Assembly (NCBI RefSeq): GCF_006547065.1
Contig: NZ_CP041243.1
Span: 682,001-746,000, forward strand
DNA length: 64,000 bases
Origin: Brevundimonas sp. M20
GTDB lineage: Bacteria > Pseudomonadota > Alphaproteobacteria > Caulobacterales > Caulobacteraceae
Direction: 5' to 3'
The translations under genes and the position numbers were made by a program. Below the pieces are notes generated by a model. It did no database searches. It was not told where the DNA came from and saw only the letters and a list, made by a program, of their open reading frames with translations. How positions within the stretch are numbered: position 1 is the stretch's first letter; each line of letters begins with the position of its first letter. This document shows, piece by piece, positions 18,204-27,390 of this stretch.

Positions 18204-18989
18204 ATGAGCAAACGACTGACCGCCGACCTCGCGTCGGGCGCGCTGGCCGAGACCCTGGCCGACATCGCCGAGGATGCGGCGCGCGTGATCCTGCCCTACT
18301 GGCGCAACGGCGTGGTGGCCGAGACCAAGGCCGATGACAGCCCCGTCACCCGGGCCGATCAGGAGGCTGAAGCCCTGATCCTTGAGCGGCTGGAGGCCCT
18401 CTATCCCGGGGTGCAGGCCGTGGCCGAGGAGGCGGTGTCCGCCCACGGCGTCCCGACCTCGCTGAAGGACTGGTTCTGGCTGATCGACCCGCTGGACGGC
18501 ACGCGCGGCTTCGTCGAGGGCCGCGAGAGCTATACGGTCAACATCGCCCTGATCCATCGCGACACGCCGGTGGCCGGGGTGGTCTCGACGCCCGCGACCG
18601 GGATCACCTGGCGCAGCGGCGCGCCGGGCAAGGGCGCTTTCCGCCGTCGTTTCGGCGAGGGCTGGACGCCGATCCATGTGCGCGAGCGTCCCGCCGCGCC
18701 GGTGGCCCTGATGAGCCATAGCCTGACCGACGAGGAAGCCGACCGGCTTGGCTCCCGCTACGGCTGCAAGCAATGGCAGGGCATGGATTCGTCGCTGAAA
18801 TTCTGCCTGATCGCCGAAGGGCGCTTCGACGCCTATCCGCGCGTCGGCCCGACCTCGGAATGGGACACGGCGGCGGGGCAGGCGGTGCTCGAGGCCGCCG
18901 GTGGTCGCGTCATGGCCGAGGACGGCTCGCCCCTGCGCTACGGCAAGCCGGGGCACGCCAACGGCGGCTTCGTGGCCCTGGGCGGCTAA
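18204..18989 (+). CDS. hisN: Inositol-monophosphatase-family phosphatase, probably histidinol-phosphatase
   Basis: 261 residues from MSKRLTADLASGALAETLAD. The family's metal motifs are present: the DSPVTRADQEAE region, EEAVSAHG, IDPLDGTRGFVEG, and WDTAAGQAVLEAAGG near the end. The IDPLDGT form with the TRADQ motif is typical of HisN-like enzymes, which dephosphorylate histidinol phosphate. CysQ-type or inositol specificity cannot be excluded without comparison. It is divergent from chpT and its end overlaps the next - strand gene. Confidence 0.78.
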   Translation: MSKRLTADLASGALAETLADIAEDAARVILPYWRNGVVAETKADDSPVTRADQEAEALILERLEALYPGVQAVAEEAVSAHGVPTSLKDWFWLIDPLDGTRGFVEGRESYTVNIALIHRDTPVAGVVSTPATGITWRSGAPGKGAFRRRFGEGWTPIHVRERPAAPVALMSHSLTDEEADRLGSRYGCKQWQGMDSSLKFCLIAEGRFDAYPRVGPTSEWDTAAGQAVLEAAGGRVMAEDGSPLRYGKPGHANGGFVALGG

Positions 18990-20224
18990 ACGGCGGCTTC
19001 CGGCATCGCCAGAACGGCCCGATCGGCCAGAGCCCCCGCGCCGAGCTCACGGGCGGTCTCCAGCGCTTCGGCCAGCATCAGGCCGACGGCCCGGGGCGCT
19101 TCGCCGGTCAGCCGCGCGCGCGCCAGCACCAGCCGCGCCATCCCGATCTGGTCGGCGGCCCAGTCCAGCGGCTGGATGCGGCCCGGCTCGGCCAGACGGC
19201 GGCGCACGGCGGCTTCCAGTCCGTTCAGCCCCCTCACGTCCGACAGTGTCTCGGCCACCGCGACCTCGGCGGACAGGCGGCGCTCGCGCACCAGGGCTCC
19301 GATCAACAGACCGGGCTCGCAGGTCATGGCCTCGGCCTGGGCCAGGACGATCAGCGGCGTCGCCTCGCTCGCGCTCGCCAGCAGAACGGTGGCCCAGTCC
19401 AACGGGCTGTGATCGGGGGTGAATTGGTCGGCGGCGGCGTCGAACAGGGCGCGGCCCTGGGCGGCGGCGGTCTCGTCCTTCGCCAGCGCGGCCAGCGCGG
19501 CCATGCCGGCTCCGGCCAGCGCCAGCGCGCGGGCGCGGGTCAGGGGGCGCTGGTCGGGCGAGGCGGCCTCGACGAGGGCGCGCAGATCACGACCGGCCTG
19601 ATCCAGCATACGCGCATCCCGACGGGCCACGCCCGCCTCCAGGGACATCGCCGCGCGGTCCAGCCGCAGTTCGTCAGCCACCGGCGGCGGCAGGCTGCGC
19701 GCATCGTGCACGGCGGCGTCCAGCAGGGCCCCGGCGTCCAGCAGGGCGTTGGTCTCGCCGCTCAGCCGGGCCCGCCGGGCCGAGAGGCGAGCGTGCAGCG
19801 CGGCCGCCGCCGAACGGGTGACGGCCCGTTCGCAGGTCAGGCTCTGAAGGTCGGACAGGGCGGCGGTCAGGGCCGCGGGGCCGCCGAACAGGTCGAAACG
19901 CAACAGGTGGATGGCCGCCGACTCGATCGCGGCGGCGGCCGTCTGGTCCGGGTTGCTGGTGTGGCGGGCGGCGTCGGAAGCGGTCGAGGCGGCGCGGTCC
20001 AGACTGGCCCGGCTGCCGGTGCGCCGCGCGTGCTCGCGCCACAGGGCCGAGGCGCGCATCCAGCCGTCGAACGGACGCGGCGCCGAGACCCGGCCCGCAT
20101 CAATCCCTTCGCGGCGGGCCTCGATCTGCACCAGCTCGGGACCGACCAGCTCCAGCCAGCCGAGGTCTTCGCTTTCGCGCGCCTTCTCGAACAGCTTTCT
20201 CAGATCGCGGCCGAATTCAAACAT
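18986..20224 (-). CDS. Hypothetical Ala-rich helical protein, 412 residues
   Basis: Start MFEFGRDLRKLFEKARESED. An upstream in-frame start 22 codons earlier gives unlikely residues. The protein is almost entirely helical, with repeated Ala/Leu/Arg segments, loosely TPR-like, and no signal peptide or membrane segment. I do not recognise a family. It overlaps the hisN end by four bases. The 110 bases upstream separate it from the YbjN gene. Confidence 0.7.
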   Translation of the reverse strand: MFEFGRDLRKLFEKARESEDLGWLELVGPELVQIEARREGIDAGRVSAPRPFDGWMRASALWREHARRTGSRASLDRAASTASDAARHTSNPDQTAAAAIESAAIHLLRFDLFGGPAALTAALSDLQSLTCERAVTRSAAAALHARLSARRARLSGETNALLDAGALLDAAVHDARSLPPPVADELRLDRAAMSLEAGVARRDARMLDQAGRDLRALVEAASPDQRPLTRARALALAGAGMAALAALAKDETAAAQGRALFDAAADQFTPDHSPLDWATVLLASASEATPLIVLAQAEAMTCEPGLLIGALVRERRLSAEVAVAETLSDVRGLNGLEAAVRRRLAEPGRIQPLDWAADQIGMARLVLARARLTGEAPRAVGLMLAEALETARELGAGALADRAVLAMPEAAV

Positions 20225-20333
20225 GCACGCAAGCTCCGGAACCGTCCCGCTTCGGGACGGACGAATGGTCCCCGGACGGTCTCCAAGCAAACGCAGCGCC
20301 GCGCCGCTGGTTCGCCGTGACTTTCGGGAGCGC

Positions 20334-20852
20334 TCAGCGACCGACAGCGTCGTGCAGGGTCTCGCCCAGCCGATCCATCATCAGCAGGAAGGTCATCGCC
20401 TCTTCCCGGATATGGTCCTGCGTCACGCCGCCGTCGGTGGTGACGTACCGCTCGGCCCGGACGTGGTCGTTCAGCACCAGCGCCTTGCCGATACGATACT
20501 CGTCGTTGAACTTCTCGATCGCGGCGGCGACCTTGGGGCGATCATTCGGCTGAAGGCCCCAGCTGGTGAAGAACAGGATGCCGAAACATCCCGGCGTGCC
20601 CCCTTCGGTGTCGCAGGCGGCCATTTCCACCGAAAAGCGGAACCCCTCGCGGGTCTCGATGTCGAACACTGTCTCGCCGGCCTTGCGCACGCTGGCGTAG
20701 TCCGAGGTGTTCAGCAGGGTGAACATCTCGGAAGTCAGGATCGAGCGATACACCTGGGCCCGTTCGATCCGCGCGGACTGGGCCGCCGCGGGCCCGGGCA
20801 GGGCGACGGCGGCGAGCCCCAGCGAAATCGCGGTCGTCAGAAACAGGCGCAT
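20334..20852 (-). CDS. Secreted YbjN-domain protein
   Basis: 172 residues. Signal peptide MRLFLTTAISLGLAAVALPG with cleavage after AAAQ. The mature part reads like a YbjN domain (FTLLNTSDYASVRKAGETVF, then a middle CDTEGGTPGCFGILFF and a helical C-terminal EKFNDEYRIGKALV). YbjN proteins adopt a type III-chaperone-like fold and have been linked to regulation; an exported copy suggests a structural or binding role in the periplasm. Neighbouring genes also encode small secreted proteins. Confidence 0.75.
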   Translation of the reverse strand: MRLFLTTAISLGLAAVALPGPAAAQSARIERAQVYRSILTSEMFTLLNTSDYASVRKAGETVFDIETREGFRFSVEMAACDTEGGTPGCFGILFFTSWGLQPNDRPKVAAAIEKFNDEYRIGKALVLNDHVRAERYVTTDGGVTQDHIREEAMTFLLMMDRLGETLHDAVGR

Positions 20853-20916
20853 TGGTACTCCCCGGTCATGCGGTGCTGCGACCCTAGCCGCGTGTCGGGT
20901 GAGCCGACAACGGGGA

Positions 20917-21261
20917 TCAGTTCAGACGGGGCGCGCGAGCGCGGCAGCGTTGCAGTTCGGTGCGGGCGTCGTCGTCGTCGGCGCTCAGTTCCCGCACGGC
21001 CCGGATGCGGGCGCGGGTCTGGTCGCCCTCGGCGACGGTCGGGGTGCGCCCGACGCGACTTGCGGCCTGAATGGCGGTCAGCGACCAGTACAGGGCGGCG
21101 TCATACAGGGACCGGCCCTCGCTGCTTTCGCCGCCTTCCAGCTCCGAGGCCGCCTGGGTCAGCCCCGTGCAGCGCACAGCCTCGTCATACGACGGCTGCT
21201 GGCCCGACGCGGCTTGCGCGCCCGACAGGGACAGAATGGCCAGCAGGGCCGCCAAAGACAT
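20917..21261 (-). CDS. Small secreted protein, 114 residues
   Basis: ATG 21261 preceded by GGAGG at 7-bases spacing. A GTG four codons upstream is the alternative. Signal peptide MSLAALLAILSLSGAQAASG, then a helical domain with two Cys (VRCTGL and LQRCRA) that may form a disulfide. No family recognised. It lies between the YbjN gene and the HExxH/TPR gene on the same strand. Confidence 0.65.
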   Translation of the reverse strand: MSLAALLAILSLSGAQAASGQQPSYDEAVRCTGLTQAASELEGGESSEGRSLYDAALYWSLTAIQAASRVGRTPTVAEGDQTRARIRAVRELSADDDDARTELQRCRARAPRLN

Positions 21262-21342
21262 CGAATCCTCCACGGCACGCCCCGGCCGTCTGATGCGGAC
21301 AGAGAACCATGGGCGCGTGACGGAAGGAAGACCGCGAAAGGG

Positions 21343-22863
21343 TCAGGGCGTGACCGGGGTGTTGGCGGCTTCACCGTTTCCCGCCGCCCGCCGGGCGTGG
21401 ATCGCCGCCAGCCTGTCCCGCGCCCAGTCCGTGCTGCGTCCGCCGTGCGGGTCGTTCGCCATCGGCAGAAGATAGGCCTCGGCCTCGACGTCATGGCCGG
21501 CGGCGATCATGGCGTCGGCGGCCTGTCCTCTCAGATTGAGCACCTGCGGCGCGTGCTCGACGGCCAGACGCCAGGTCTCCAGATCGTTCTCGTTCGGATA
21601 GTCGTCGGCCATCCGGCGGATGCCGGCCAGTTCGGCGAGGACGCGATAGTCGGTCGGGTCGGCCGCATAAGCGCGCCCCAGCAGGGTCTGGGCCTCGCGG
21701 TACAGGGCGAACATCTGCGCGTCGTCCGTGGCTTGCCCGGCGTCGTCGATCCGGCGCCGGGCCGCCATCAGCAGGGCCTCGACATTGTTCGGCTCCAGCG
21801 CCAGCACCTGCTCGAGGATCGGCTCCGCCGCCGCCGGATCGCCCAGCGTGATTTCGGCATTGGCCAGGACGGTCAGGGCGAGGGCGTCTCCGGGATGACG
21901 GGCGGCGGCGGCGCGGGCCTGCGCCAGCAACGCCGGGTTCTCGCTGTCCCGCCCACGCTCCCTGATGTTCAGCCCGATCAGAAGCACATCGTCCGCGCTG
22001 TCCGGCAGCAGGGTTACGGTCATCTGCGGGTCCAGCGGCGGCATGCTCAGTTCGGCGTATCGCAGCCCCTGATCCATGTAGGTCCGCAGATCGCGTGTGA
22101 AGGCCTCCGGCGTGGTCTGGAACCGGGTCAGGAAGGCCTCGACCGGATCGGCCCCGTTGCTCAGGTCCGTGAGATAGGCGCCGAACCGTTGCAGCCGTTC
22201 CGGATCGGAAAGCAGATAGTGTGTCAGCAGCCAGGCCTGGGCGTAGAAGGTCCAGCGTTGTTGCTGTCCCTCCAGCGTCATGGGCGAGGCCGTCAGCAGG
22301 TTTCCGAGCGGCAACCAGCGCTGTTGTTGCAACGTCCGCAGGCGGCCGAGGTGGGGATAGCCGACCGTCGACTTGCCGCGTGAGTCCACGGTCGCCGTGG
22401 CGAAATACTCGGCGTAGCCTTCGCGGAACCAGCCCGGATAGCTGCCGGGCGAGGTCTGTGACATGTAGTGGTGGGTGTATTCGTGCAGCAGGAGGTCATC
22501 GTCCTGCCCGCGGATCAGAATGGCCCGGATGTCATAGGGGCTGGCGCGATAGAAGCCGTCCACGCCCTCGGGCAGGTCGGGCTGGACGACCCGCAACTCC
22601 CGTCCGTTCTCGACCAGATAGACCGGCAGCTTGCGCAGGCCCTCGATGTCGGTCGGGCCGTTGGCGACATGGCGCAGCAGGGCGTCGAACCGCTCCAGCC
22701 GGGCGGCGTAGTCGCGCAGGTTCCGTTCCGAGCCGTTGCTGTAGACGACGAAGTGGGCGGTCTCGGCCCGGCGCCAGTCGGCCAGCGCGGCCTGTGGCGC
22801 GGACAGGGCCAGAGCCAGCGTCGTTCCGACCAGCCACGCCGCCCGTCTGATATGCCTGCCCAT
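21343..22863 (-). CDS. Secreted gluzincin-like metalloprotease with TPR region (paralogue 1)
   Basis: 506 residues with a signal peptide ending QAALAD. The N-terminal domain (about 30-200) has HEYTHHYM (His 127, Glu 128, His 131) and WFREGYAEYF (Glu 148), the zinc site of peptidase-MA-like gluzincins. From about residue 290 the protein becomes TPR-like (AAAARHPGDALALTVLANAE, EQVLALEPNNVEALLMAARR). It is probably periplasmic and binds or processes a protein. A second gene of the same design lies at 25186-26778 with its active-site residues at identical positions. Confidence 0.75.
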   Translation of the reverse strand: MGRHIRRAAWLVGTTLALALSAPQAALADWRRAETAHFVVYSNGSERNLRDYAARLERFDALLRHVANGPTDIEGLRKLPVYLVENGRELRVVQPDLPEGVDGFYRASPYDIRAILIRGQDDDLLLHEYTHHYMSQTSPGSYPGWFREGYAEYFATATVDSRGKSTVGYPHLGRLRTLQQQRWLPLGNLLTASPMTLEGQQQRWTFYAQAWLLTHYLLSDPERLQRFGAYLTDLSNGADPVEAFLTRFQTTPEAFTRDLRTYMDQGLRYAELSMPPLDPQMTVTLLPDSADDVLLIGLNIRERGRDSENPALLAQARAAAARHPGDALALTVLANAEITLGDPAAAEPILEQVLALEPNNVEALLMAARRRIDDAGQATDDAQMFALYREAQTLLGRAYAADPTDYRVLAELAGIRRMADDYPNENDLETWRLAVEHAPQVLNLRGQAADAMIAAGHDVEAEAYLLPMANDPHGGRSTDWARDRLAAIHARRAAGNGEAANTPVTP

Positions 22864-22952
22864 GCTCTCACGTCCTCCGGATAGCCGAAGCTAACTGCAC
22901 GGAGCGGATGACAACCTGACGAAAAGTGACGCACCGGGCCCGTGGGGCCGGA

Positions 22953-23081
22953 TCAGCCGACGAACACGCCCGCGAGCGCAATGGCGAAAGCGATCAGGAT
23001 GCTGACCGCCGAGATCGCCGCCGCCGCCGCGCCGATCACCAGCACGATCATCAGAATGCGATCCTTGGTCGAGGTTTTCAT
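22953..23081 (-). CDS. Small membrane protein, 42 residues
   Basis: MKTSTKDRILMIVLVIGAAA, then AAISAVSILIAFAIALAGVF: two near-continuous hydrophobic segments after a charged N-terminus. The ribosome site is weak (GATGAGCGC). It lies just upstream of paralogue 1 on the same strand and downstream of prfC. The long hydrophobic run with a positive N-terminus fits a real small membrane protein, but the length is at the limit of what base composition can support. Confidence 0.5.
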   Translation of the reverse strand: MKTSTKDRILMIVLVIGAAAAAISAVSILIAFAIALAGVFVG

Positions 23082-23146
23082 GCGCTCATCTACGGCGAAG
23101 GTCGTGGTCGCGTCGATGGCTGTCTGACTGCGTCAGGCGATCAGGG

Positions 23147-24790
23147 TCAGCCCCGTTCCTTCGTCTTCGTGAAGGCCACCTTGGGGAAGCGTTCGCCGAC
23201 ATAGCCGGTCTCCCAGCTCGACTTGGCCAGGAACACCGGGTCGCTGTCGATGTCGGTGGCCATCTGGGGGCGGTATTTGCCCATGAAGTCCTCGATGTCG
23301 GCTTTGGAGCCCCCCGATCCTGGCATGATCCAGCGGGCCTCGGCGTAGGGGCTGGGCTCGAAGATGACGTCCAGCCCGTACTCCTCGCCCAGACGGTCGG
23401 CCATGACCTCGAACTGCAGCTGGCCCACGGCGCCGACGATGAAGTCTGACCCGATCTCGGGACGGAACAGCTGGGTCACGCCTTCCTCGGCCAGACCCTC
23501 CAGCGCCTTCTTCAGGTGTTTGGCCTTCAGCGGATCCTTCACGCGCACGCGCTGCAGGATTTCCGGGGCGAAGTTCGGCAGGCCGGCGAACCGGATCATT
23601 CCGCTTTCCGACAGGCTGTCGCCCACACGCAGAACGCCGTGGTTCGGAATGCCGATCACGTCGCCGGCGAAGGCGTCCTCGGCCAGTTCACGGTCAGAAG
23701 CGAAGAACATGATGGGCGCGTTCACCGACAGCTGCTTGCCGGTGTTCTGGACCTTCAGCTTCATGCCGCGCTTGAAGCTGCCGGACGCCATGCGGAACAT
23801 GGCGATGCGGTCGCGGTGGTTCGGGTCCATGTTCGCCTGGACCTTGAACACGAAGCCGGTGACCTCGGCCGAGCCCGGCTCGACGGTCAGGTCGACCGGG
23901 GCGGGGGCGTTGCGGGTCTCGGGCGGGGCTTCCTTCCGGGCCTTCATGACCTTGGGCGCGGGCGCCCAGTCGCCGATGGCCTTCAGCAGTTCATCGATGC
24001 CGAAATGGCGCAGGGCCGAGCCCCACAGCACCGGCGTCATATGGCCTTCGAGGAAGGACTGGACGTTGAACGCCGGGTATCCGGCCTCGACCAATTCCTG
24101 CGCCTCCAGCAGGGCCTCGTGCTCGCGTTCCTCGAAATACCGCGCGGCGTCGGCCAGCGGCAGGGCGTCGGGATGGGGCACGTCTTCCTTTGAGCCCGCG
24201 GGCTTCTTCGCATAGGGCTGGAACCGGCCCGTGCCCATCTCGACCATGCCGCGCAGGCGGTTGCCGCTCTCGGCGGGCCACCAGATCGGAGCCGGGTCCA
24301 GCTGAAGACGCGATGCGATCTCGTCCAGCAGGGCCATCGGGTCCTGCGCCTCGCGGTCCAGCTTGTTGATGAAGGTGATGATCGGAATGTCGCGCAGGCG
24401 ACAAACCTCGAACAGCTTCAACGTCTGCGGCTCGATCCCCTTGGCGGCGTCCAGCACCATGATGGCGCAGTCGGCGGCGGTCAGGGTCCGATAGGTGTCT
24501 TCCGAGAAGTCCTCGTGCCCCGGGGTGTCCAGCAGATTGAACATCTTGCCGTCGTGCTCGAACGTCATCACCGACGCCGAGACCGAGATGCCGCGCTCCT
24601 TCTCGATCTTCATCCAGTCGGACTGGGTGCGGCGGTTCTCGCCGCGCGCCCGCACCGCGCCCGCCGCGCGGATCGCGCCGCCGGACAGCAGGATATGCTC
24701 CGTCAGCGTCGTTTTACCGGCGTCCGGGTGGGCGATGATGGCGAAGGTGCGACGGCGCGCAGCTTCCTCGGGCAGGGAGAGCTTGGACAT
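23147..24790 (-). CDS. prfC: Peptide chain release factor 3
   Basis: 547 residues, full length. A translational GTPase that removes RF1/RF2 from the ribosome after termination. G1 reads AIIAHPDAGKTTLTEHILL, the G2 switch region contains ERGISVSASVMTF, G3 reads LLDTPGHEDFSEDTYRTL, and G4 has FINKLDREAQDP. The C-terminal RF3 domain follows (FRPEIGSDFIVGAVGQLQFE). It is flanked by the two HExxH/TPR paralogues, which appear to have no functional link to it. Confidence 0.96.
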   Translation of the reverse strand: MSKLSLPEEAARRRTFAIIAHPDAGKTTLTEHILLSGGAIRAAGAVRARGENRRTQSDWMKIEKERGISVSASVMTFEHDGKMFNLLDTPGHEDFSEDTYRTLTAADCAIMVLDAAKGIEPQTLKLFEVCRLRDIPIITFINKLDREAQDPMALLDEIASRLQLDPAPIWWPAESGNRLRGMVEMGTGRFQPYAKKPAGSKEDVPHPDALPLADAARYFEEREHEALLEAQELVEAGYPAFNVQSFLEGHMTPVLWGSALRHFGIDELLKAIGDWAPAPKVMKARKEAPPETRNAPAPVDLTVEPGSAEVTGFVFKVQANMDPNHRDRIAMFRMASGSFKRGMKLKVQNTGKQLSVNAPIMFFASDRELAEDAFAGDVIGIPNHGVLRVGDSLSESGMIRFAGLPNFAPEILQRVRVKDPLKAKHLKKALEGLAEEGVTQLFRPEIGSDFIVGAVGQLQFEVMADRLGEEYGLDVIFEPSPYAEARWIMPGSGGSKADIEDFMGKYRPQMATDIDSDPVFLAKSSWETGYVGERFPKVAFTKTKERG

Positions 24791-24972
24791 TGGACGGGCG
24801 ACCTAGACCAGCACGGGCTGAAAGTCACTCAGCGACGGGACTTTCCGGGGTTTGGTCTGTCACCGAAAGTGAATACCCCTTGGCAACGAAGGGATAATGG
24901 GATCATTGTTCAGTCAGGCGAGACGGTCCGGTCACGCAATCGGGCCCCGCCTTTGGAAACGAAGGAACGGAC

Positions 24973-25113
24973 ATGGCCCTGCATCACCCCATCGACGACC
25001 ATCCTCCCGCCCGTGAAGGCGGCCCGCACCCGGCGATCTGCCTGATGCTCGGCTTCGCCGTCATCGCCGCCGGCGCGACGATCGTGCACATCGTCTTCAA
25101 TACGCTGGTCTAG
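24973..25113 (+). CDS. Small single-span membrane protein, 46 residues
   Basis: MALHHPIDDHPPAREGGPHP, then AICLMLGFAVIAAGATIVHI, one membrane segment. AAGGA stands 7-9 bases before the ATG and an intrinsic terminator begins 15 bases after the stop, so it is a complete one-gene transcription unit in the 390-base gap between two - strand genes. The His/Pro-rich cytoplasmic start is unusual. No family recognised. Confidence 0.72.
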   Translation: MALHHPIDDHPPAREGGPHPAICLMLGFAVIAAGATIVHIVFNTLV

Positions 25114-25127
25114 GCGGTCTGAAGTCC

Positions 25128-25168
25128 AAGGGGGCTTCGCGGCGTCCTGCGCCGGAGCCCCCCCTTTT
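25128..25168 (+). terminator. Intrinsic terminator of the 46-residue gene
   Basis: GGGGGCT (25130-25136) pairs with AGCCCCC (25156-25162), with a further inner GCG/CGC pairing, followed by CC and TTTT (25165-25168). Confidence 0.75.
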
Positions 25169-25185
25169 CCGGGTCGTGCCTGTCG

Positions 25186-26778
25186 TCAGGGCGCGGCCAC
25201 GGCCTCGTCGTCGTTCACGACCTGTCCGGTCGCCGTCGCGATGGCGGCGAGCAGGGTTCTGGCCCGGACGCGGTCGGCGCCGGGGTGTGGCGCGTTGGCG
25301 ACCGGAGTGAGCATGGTTTTCGCCTCATTCCACAGGGACTGGGCCATATAGGCCTCCGCCAGCCTCAGCCGGTTCTCGTCAGCCTGGGGGGCGAGGGCGG
25401 TCGCGGCCTCCAGCGTCCTGATGTCGTTGGCGTTGGGATAACCCGGCTGCCCGCGCCGGGTGTCGTTCAGGCCCAGATAGATGCGGAAATCCAGCGGATC
25501 GAGCTCCATCGCCTGACCCAGATAGGACATGGCCAGCCGACGCCGGGAAAGCGCGGTCGCCGGGTCCGGCTCCGCGCCCGCCTGATCCATCAGCAGCGCG
25601 GCGGCGATGCGCAGCGCGTCCGCGTCCGTGGAGTCGACGGCCAGCAGCGGTTGCAGAGCGGCCAGACCCGCCCCGGGATCGCCCTTGAGCCGGTTGGCGC
25701 GGGCGGCGACCAGCATGCCCATGCGATTGTCCGGGCGGCGCGCCGCCGCCGCGAGGGCGTTGGTGATCAGCTCTTCGCGGTAACGTGCCGCGTCGCGGGC
25801 CATCTGGGCCTTTACCTCGGGCGAGCGGGGATCATCGGGATCGTTCTCCGACGCGACGACGAGGGGCGTGTCGTCCAGGCGAAGATCGAACCAGGTGAAG
25901 GCGCCTTCGTCGGCGCCGATGGTCGAGACCGTGACCTCGGGCATCGGGATGTCGATCTGGAGCGTGTAGTAGGTGATCCGTCCCAGCAGATAGCGCCGCA
26001 TGTCGTTCTGGAGCTCGGCCGAGGTGCGTCCGGTCGCCGCCTGCATCGCCGCCTCCGGGTCGCCGCCCCGGATCACGCCGGTCAGATACTGGTTCAGCAT
26101 CTGTCGCCGCTCGGGCGTGCTCATCAGATAGTGCGTCAGCGCCCAGGCCTGGGCATAGTAGTCGCCGATGCGGGCGCGACCGGACCGGCTGACCCGCCAT
26201 TTCAGCACGTCGGCCATGGGCGCCCATTCGTTGGCCCCCAGGTGCGTGAAGTACATCATCCGTCCGCGGTCTTCCCGGCCGACCTCGATCTTCTCCGGCT
26301 CCATGACCACGGTGGAGTAGTACTCGGCGAAGCCTTCCACGAACCACGACGGATAGGCCGCCGCCGACATCTGGAACATGAAATGGTGCGCGTACTCGTG
26401 GAACAGGGTGCTCAGCGCCTCCGGGTTCGCGATGTTGGTCACCGTGTAGATGCGACCCGCGTCAGCGGAGTAGAAGCCGGCGATGCCCTGCGAACCGTCG
26501 GGAAGGATGCGGCGCATGTCGCGCGCGCCGTCCGCCAGATAGATTTCCAGCTTCGGAATCTGGACGTCGCTCTGGATCGGATAATAGGTCCGCAGCAGGG
26601 CGTCGAAACGTTCGATCTTGCTGGCGTAGGTCCGCAATGTGCGCTCGGACACATCCCCGTACAGAATGAAGTGTTCGGTCTCGGCCTTGCGCCATTCCGC
26701 GTGCGCGGGCGAGGCCGCGAACAGGCAAAGCGTCAGGATGGCCAGCGCCAGCGTCCTGAAAAGCGTCGAAACAGGCAT
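25186..26778 (-). CDS. Secreted gluzincin-like metalloprotease with TPR region (paralogue 2)
   Basis: 530 residues. Signal peptide ends ASPAHAEW. HEYAHHFM (His 127, Glu 128, His 131) and WFVEGFAEYY (Glu 148) match paralogue 1 residue for residue in position. The N-terminal ETEHFILYGDVSERTLRTYA also parallels ETAHFVVYSNGSERNLRDYA there. The C-terminal half has TPR-like repeats (GLAALQPLLAVDSTDADALR). The two genes flank prfC on the same strand, so a duplication with prfC and small genes between is likely. Substrate unknown. Confidence 0.75.
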   Translation of the reverse strand: MPVSTLFRTLALAILTLCLFAASPAHAEWRKAETEHFILYGDVSERTLRTYASKIERFDALLRTYYPIQSDVQIPKLEIYLADGARDMRRILPDGSQGIAGFYSADAGRIYTVTNIANPEALSTLFHEYAHHFMFQMSAAAYPSWFVEGFAEYYSTVVMEPEKIEVGREDRGRMMYFTHLGANEWAPMADVLKWRVSRSGRARIGDYYAQAWALTHYLMSTPERRQMLNQYLTGVIRGGDPEAAMQAATGRTSAELQNDMRRYLLGRITYYTLQIDIPMPEVTVSTIGADEGAFTWFDLRLDDTPLVVASENDPDDPRSPEVKAQMARDAARYREELITNALAAAARRPDNRMGMLVAARANRLKGDPGAGLAALQPLLAVDSTDADALRIAAALLMDQAGAEPDPATALSRRRLAMSYLGQAMELDPLDFRIYLGLNDTRRGQPGYPNANDIRTLEAATALAPQADENRLRLAEAYMAQSLWNEAKTMLTPVANAPHPGADRVRARTLLAAIATATGQVVNDDEAVAAP

Positions 26779-26847
26779 GGTTCTGGGTCCCCCGGCTCAG
26801 GGGTTCAACCCTAACCAGTGCGGCGGGGGATATTCAAGCTGCGCCGG

Positions 26848-27228
26848 TCAGGCGGCCAGACGCATCCACACGGCCTTGTCGGCGGCGACGGCGTCCAGCT
26901 TGCCCCTGGTCGCGCGGGTCCGCAGTTGGCGCATGACCGGGTCGGGCAGGGCGCAGAACTGCGGCTCGACCAGATCGGGATGGCAGCCGGCTTCCGGCGC
27001 GGCGAACAGGGCGGCATTCACGTCCGGCGAGCGGTCGTGGATCAGCCAGGCCAGACGACGCGCGCGCTGCGGGTCATTGTGATGCAGCAGCGGGTCCTCG
27101 GCGAACAGCTCGCAACCCAGCTCCAGGACATAGTCCAGATCCAGCGCTTCGAAGCGGCGCGCGTCGCCGGGCGTGACCGGGCAGGCCTCGTCCAGATCAA
27201 ACACGACGTCGTTCAGAAGAAACAGCAT
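26848..27228 (-). CDS. Hypothetical protein, 126 residues
   Basis: MLFLLNDVVFDLDEACPVTP, then a mixed alpha/beta-looking sequence with a conserved-looking FAEDPLLHHNDPQRARRLAW segment. No signal peptide or membrane helix. Family not recognised. It lies 70 bases before paralogue 2 on the same strand. The promoter should lie in the 160-base gap to the + strand hydrolase at 27391. Confidence 0.68.
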   Translation of the reverse strand: MLFLLNDVVFDLDEACPVTPGDARRFEALDLDYVLELGCELFAEDPLLHHNDPQRARRLAWLIHDRSPDVNAALFAAPEAGCHPDLVEPQFCALPDPVMRQLRTRATRGKLDAVAADKAVWMRLAA

Positions 27229-27390
27229 CCGGAAACACCCACCATCAGTTCGGGCTCATCGCGGCCCGTTGAAGCTGACCATAGGCGCCCCGGCTTGAGG
27301 TTCCGTGTGCGAACGTCGTTAAGGATTTTGCACCGCGCCGGGCGGCGTTAACCGGTCGGTCGCCATGTCGGCCGAGCAACTGCGTTACGG

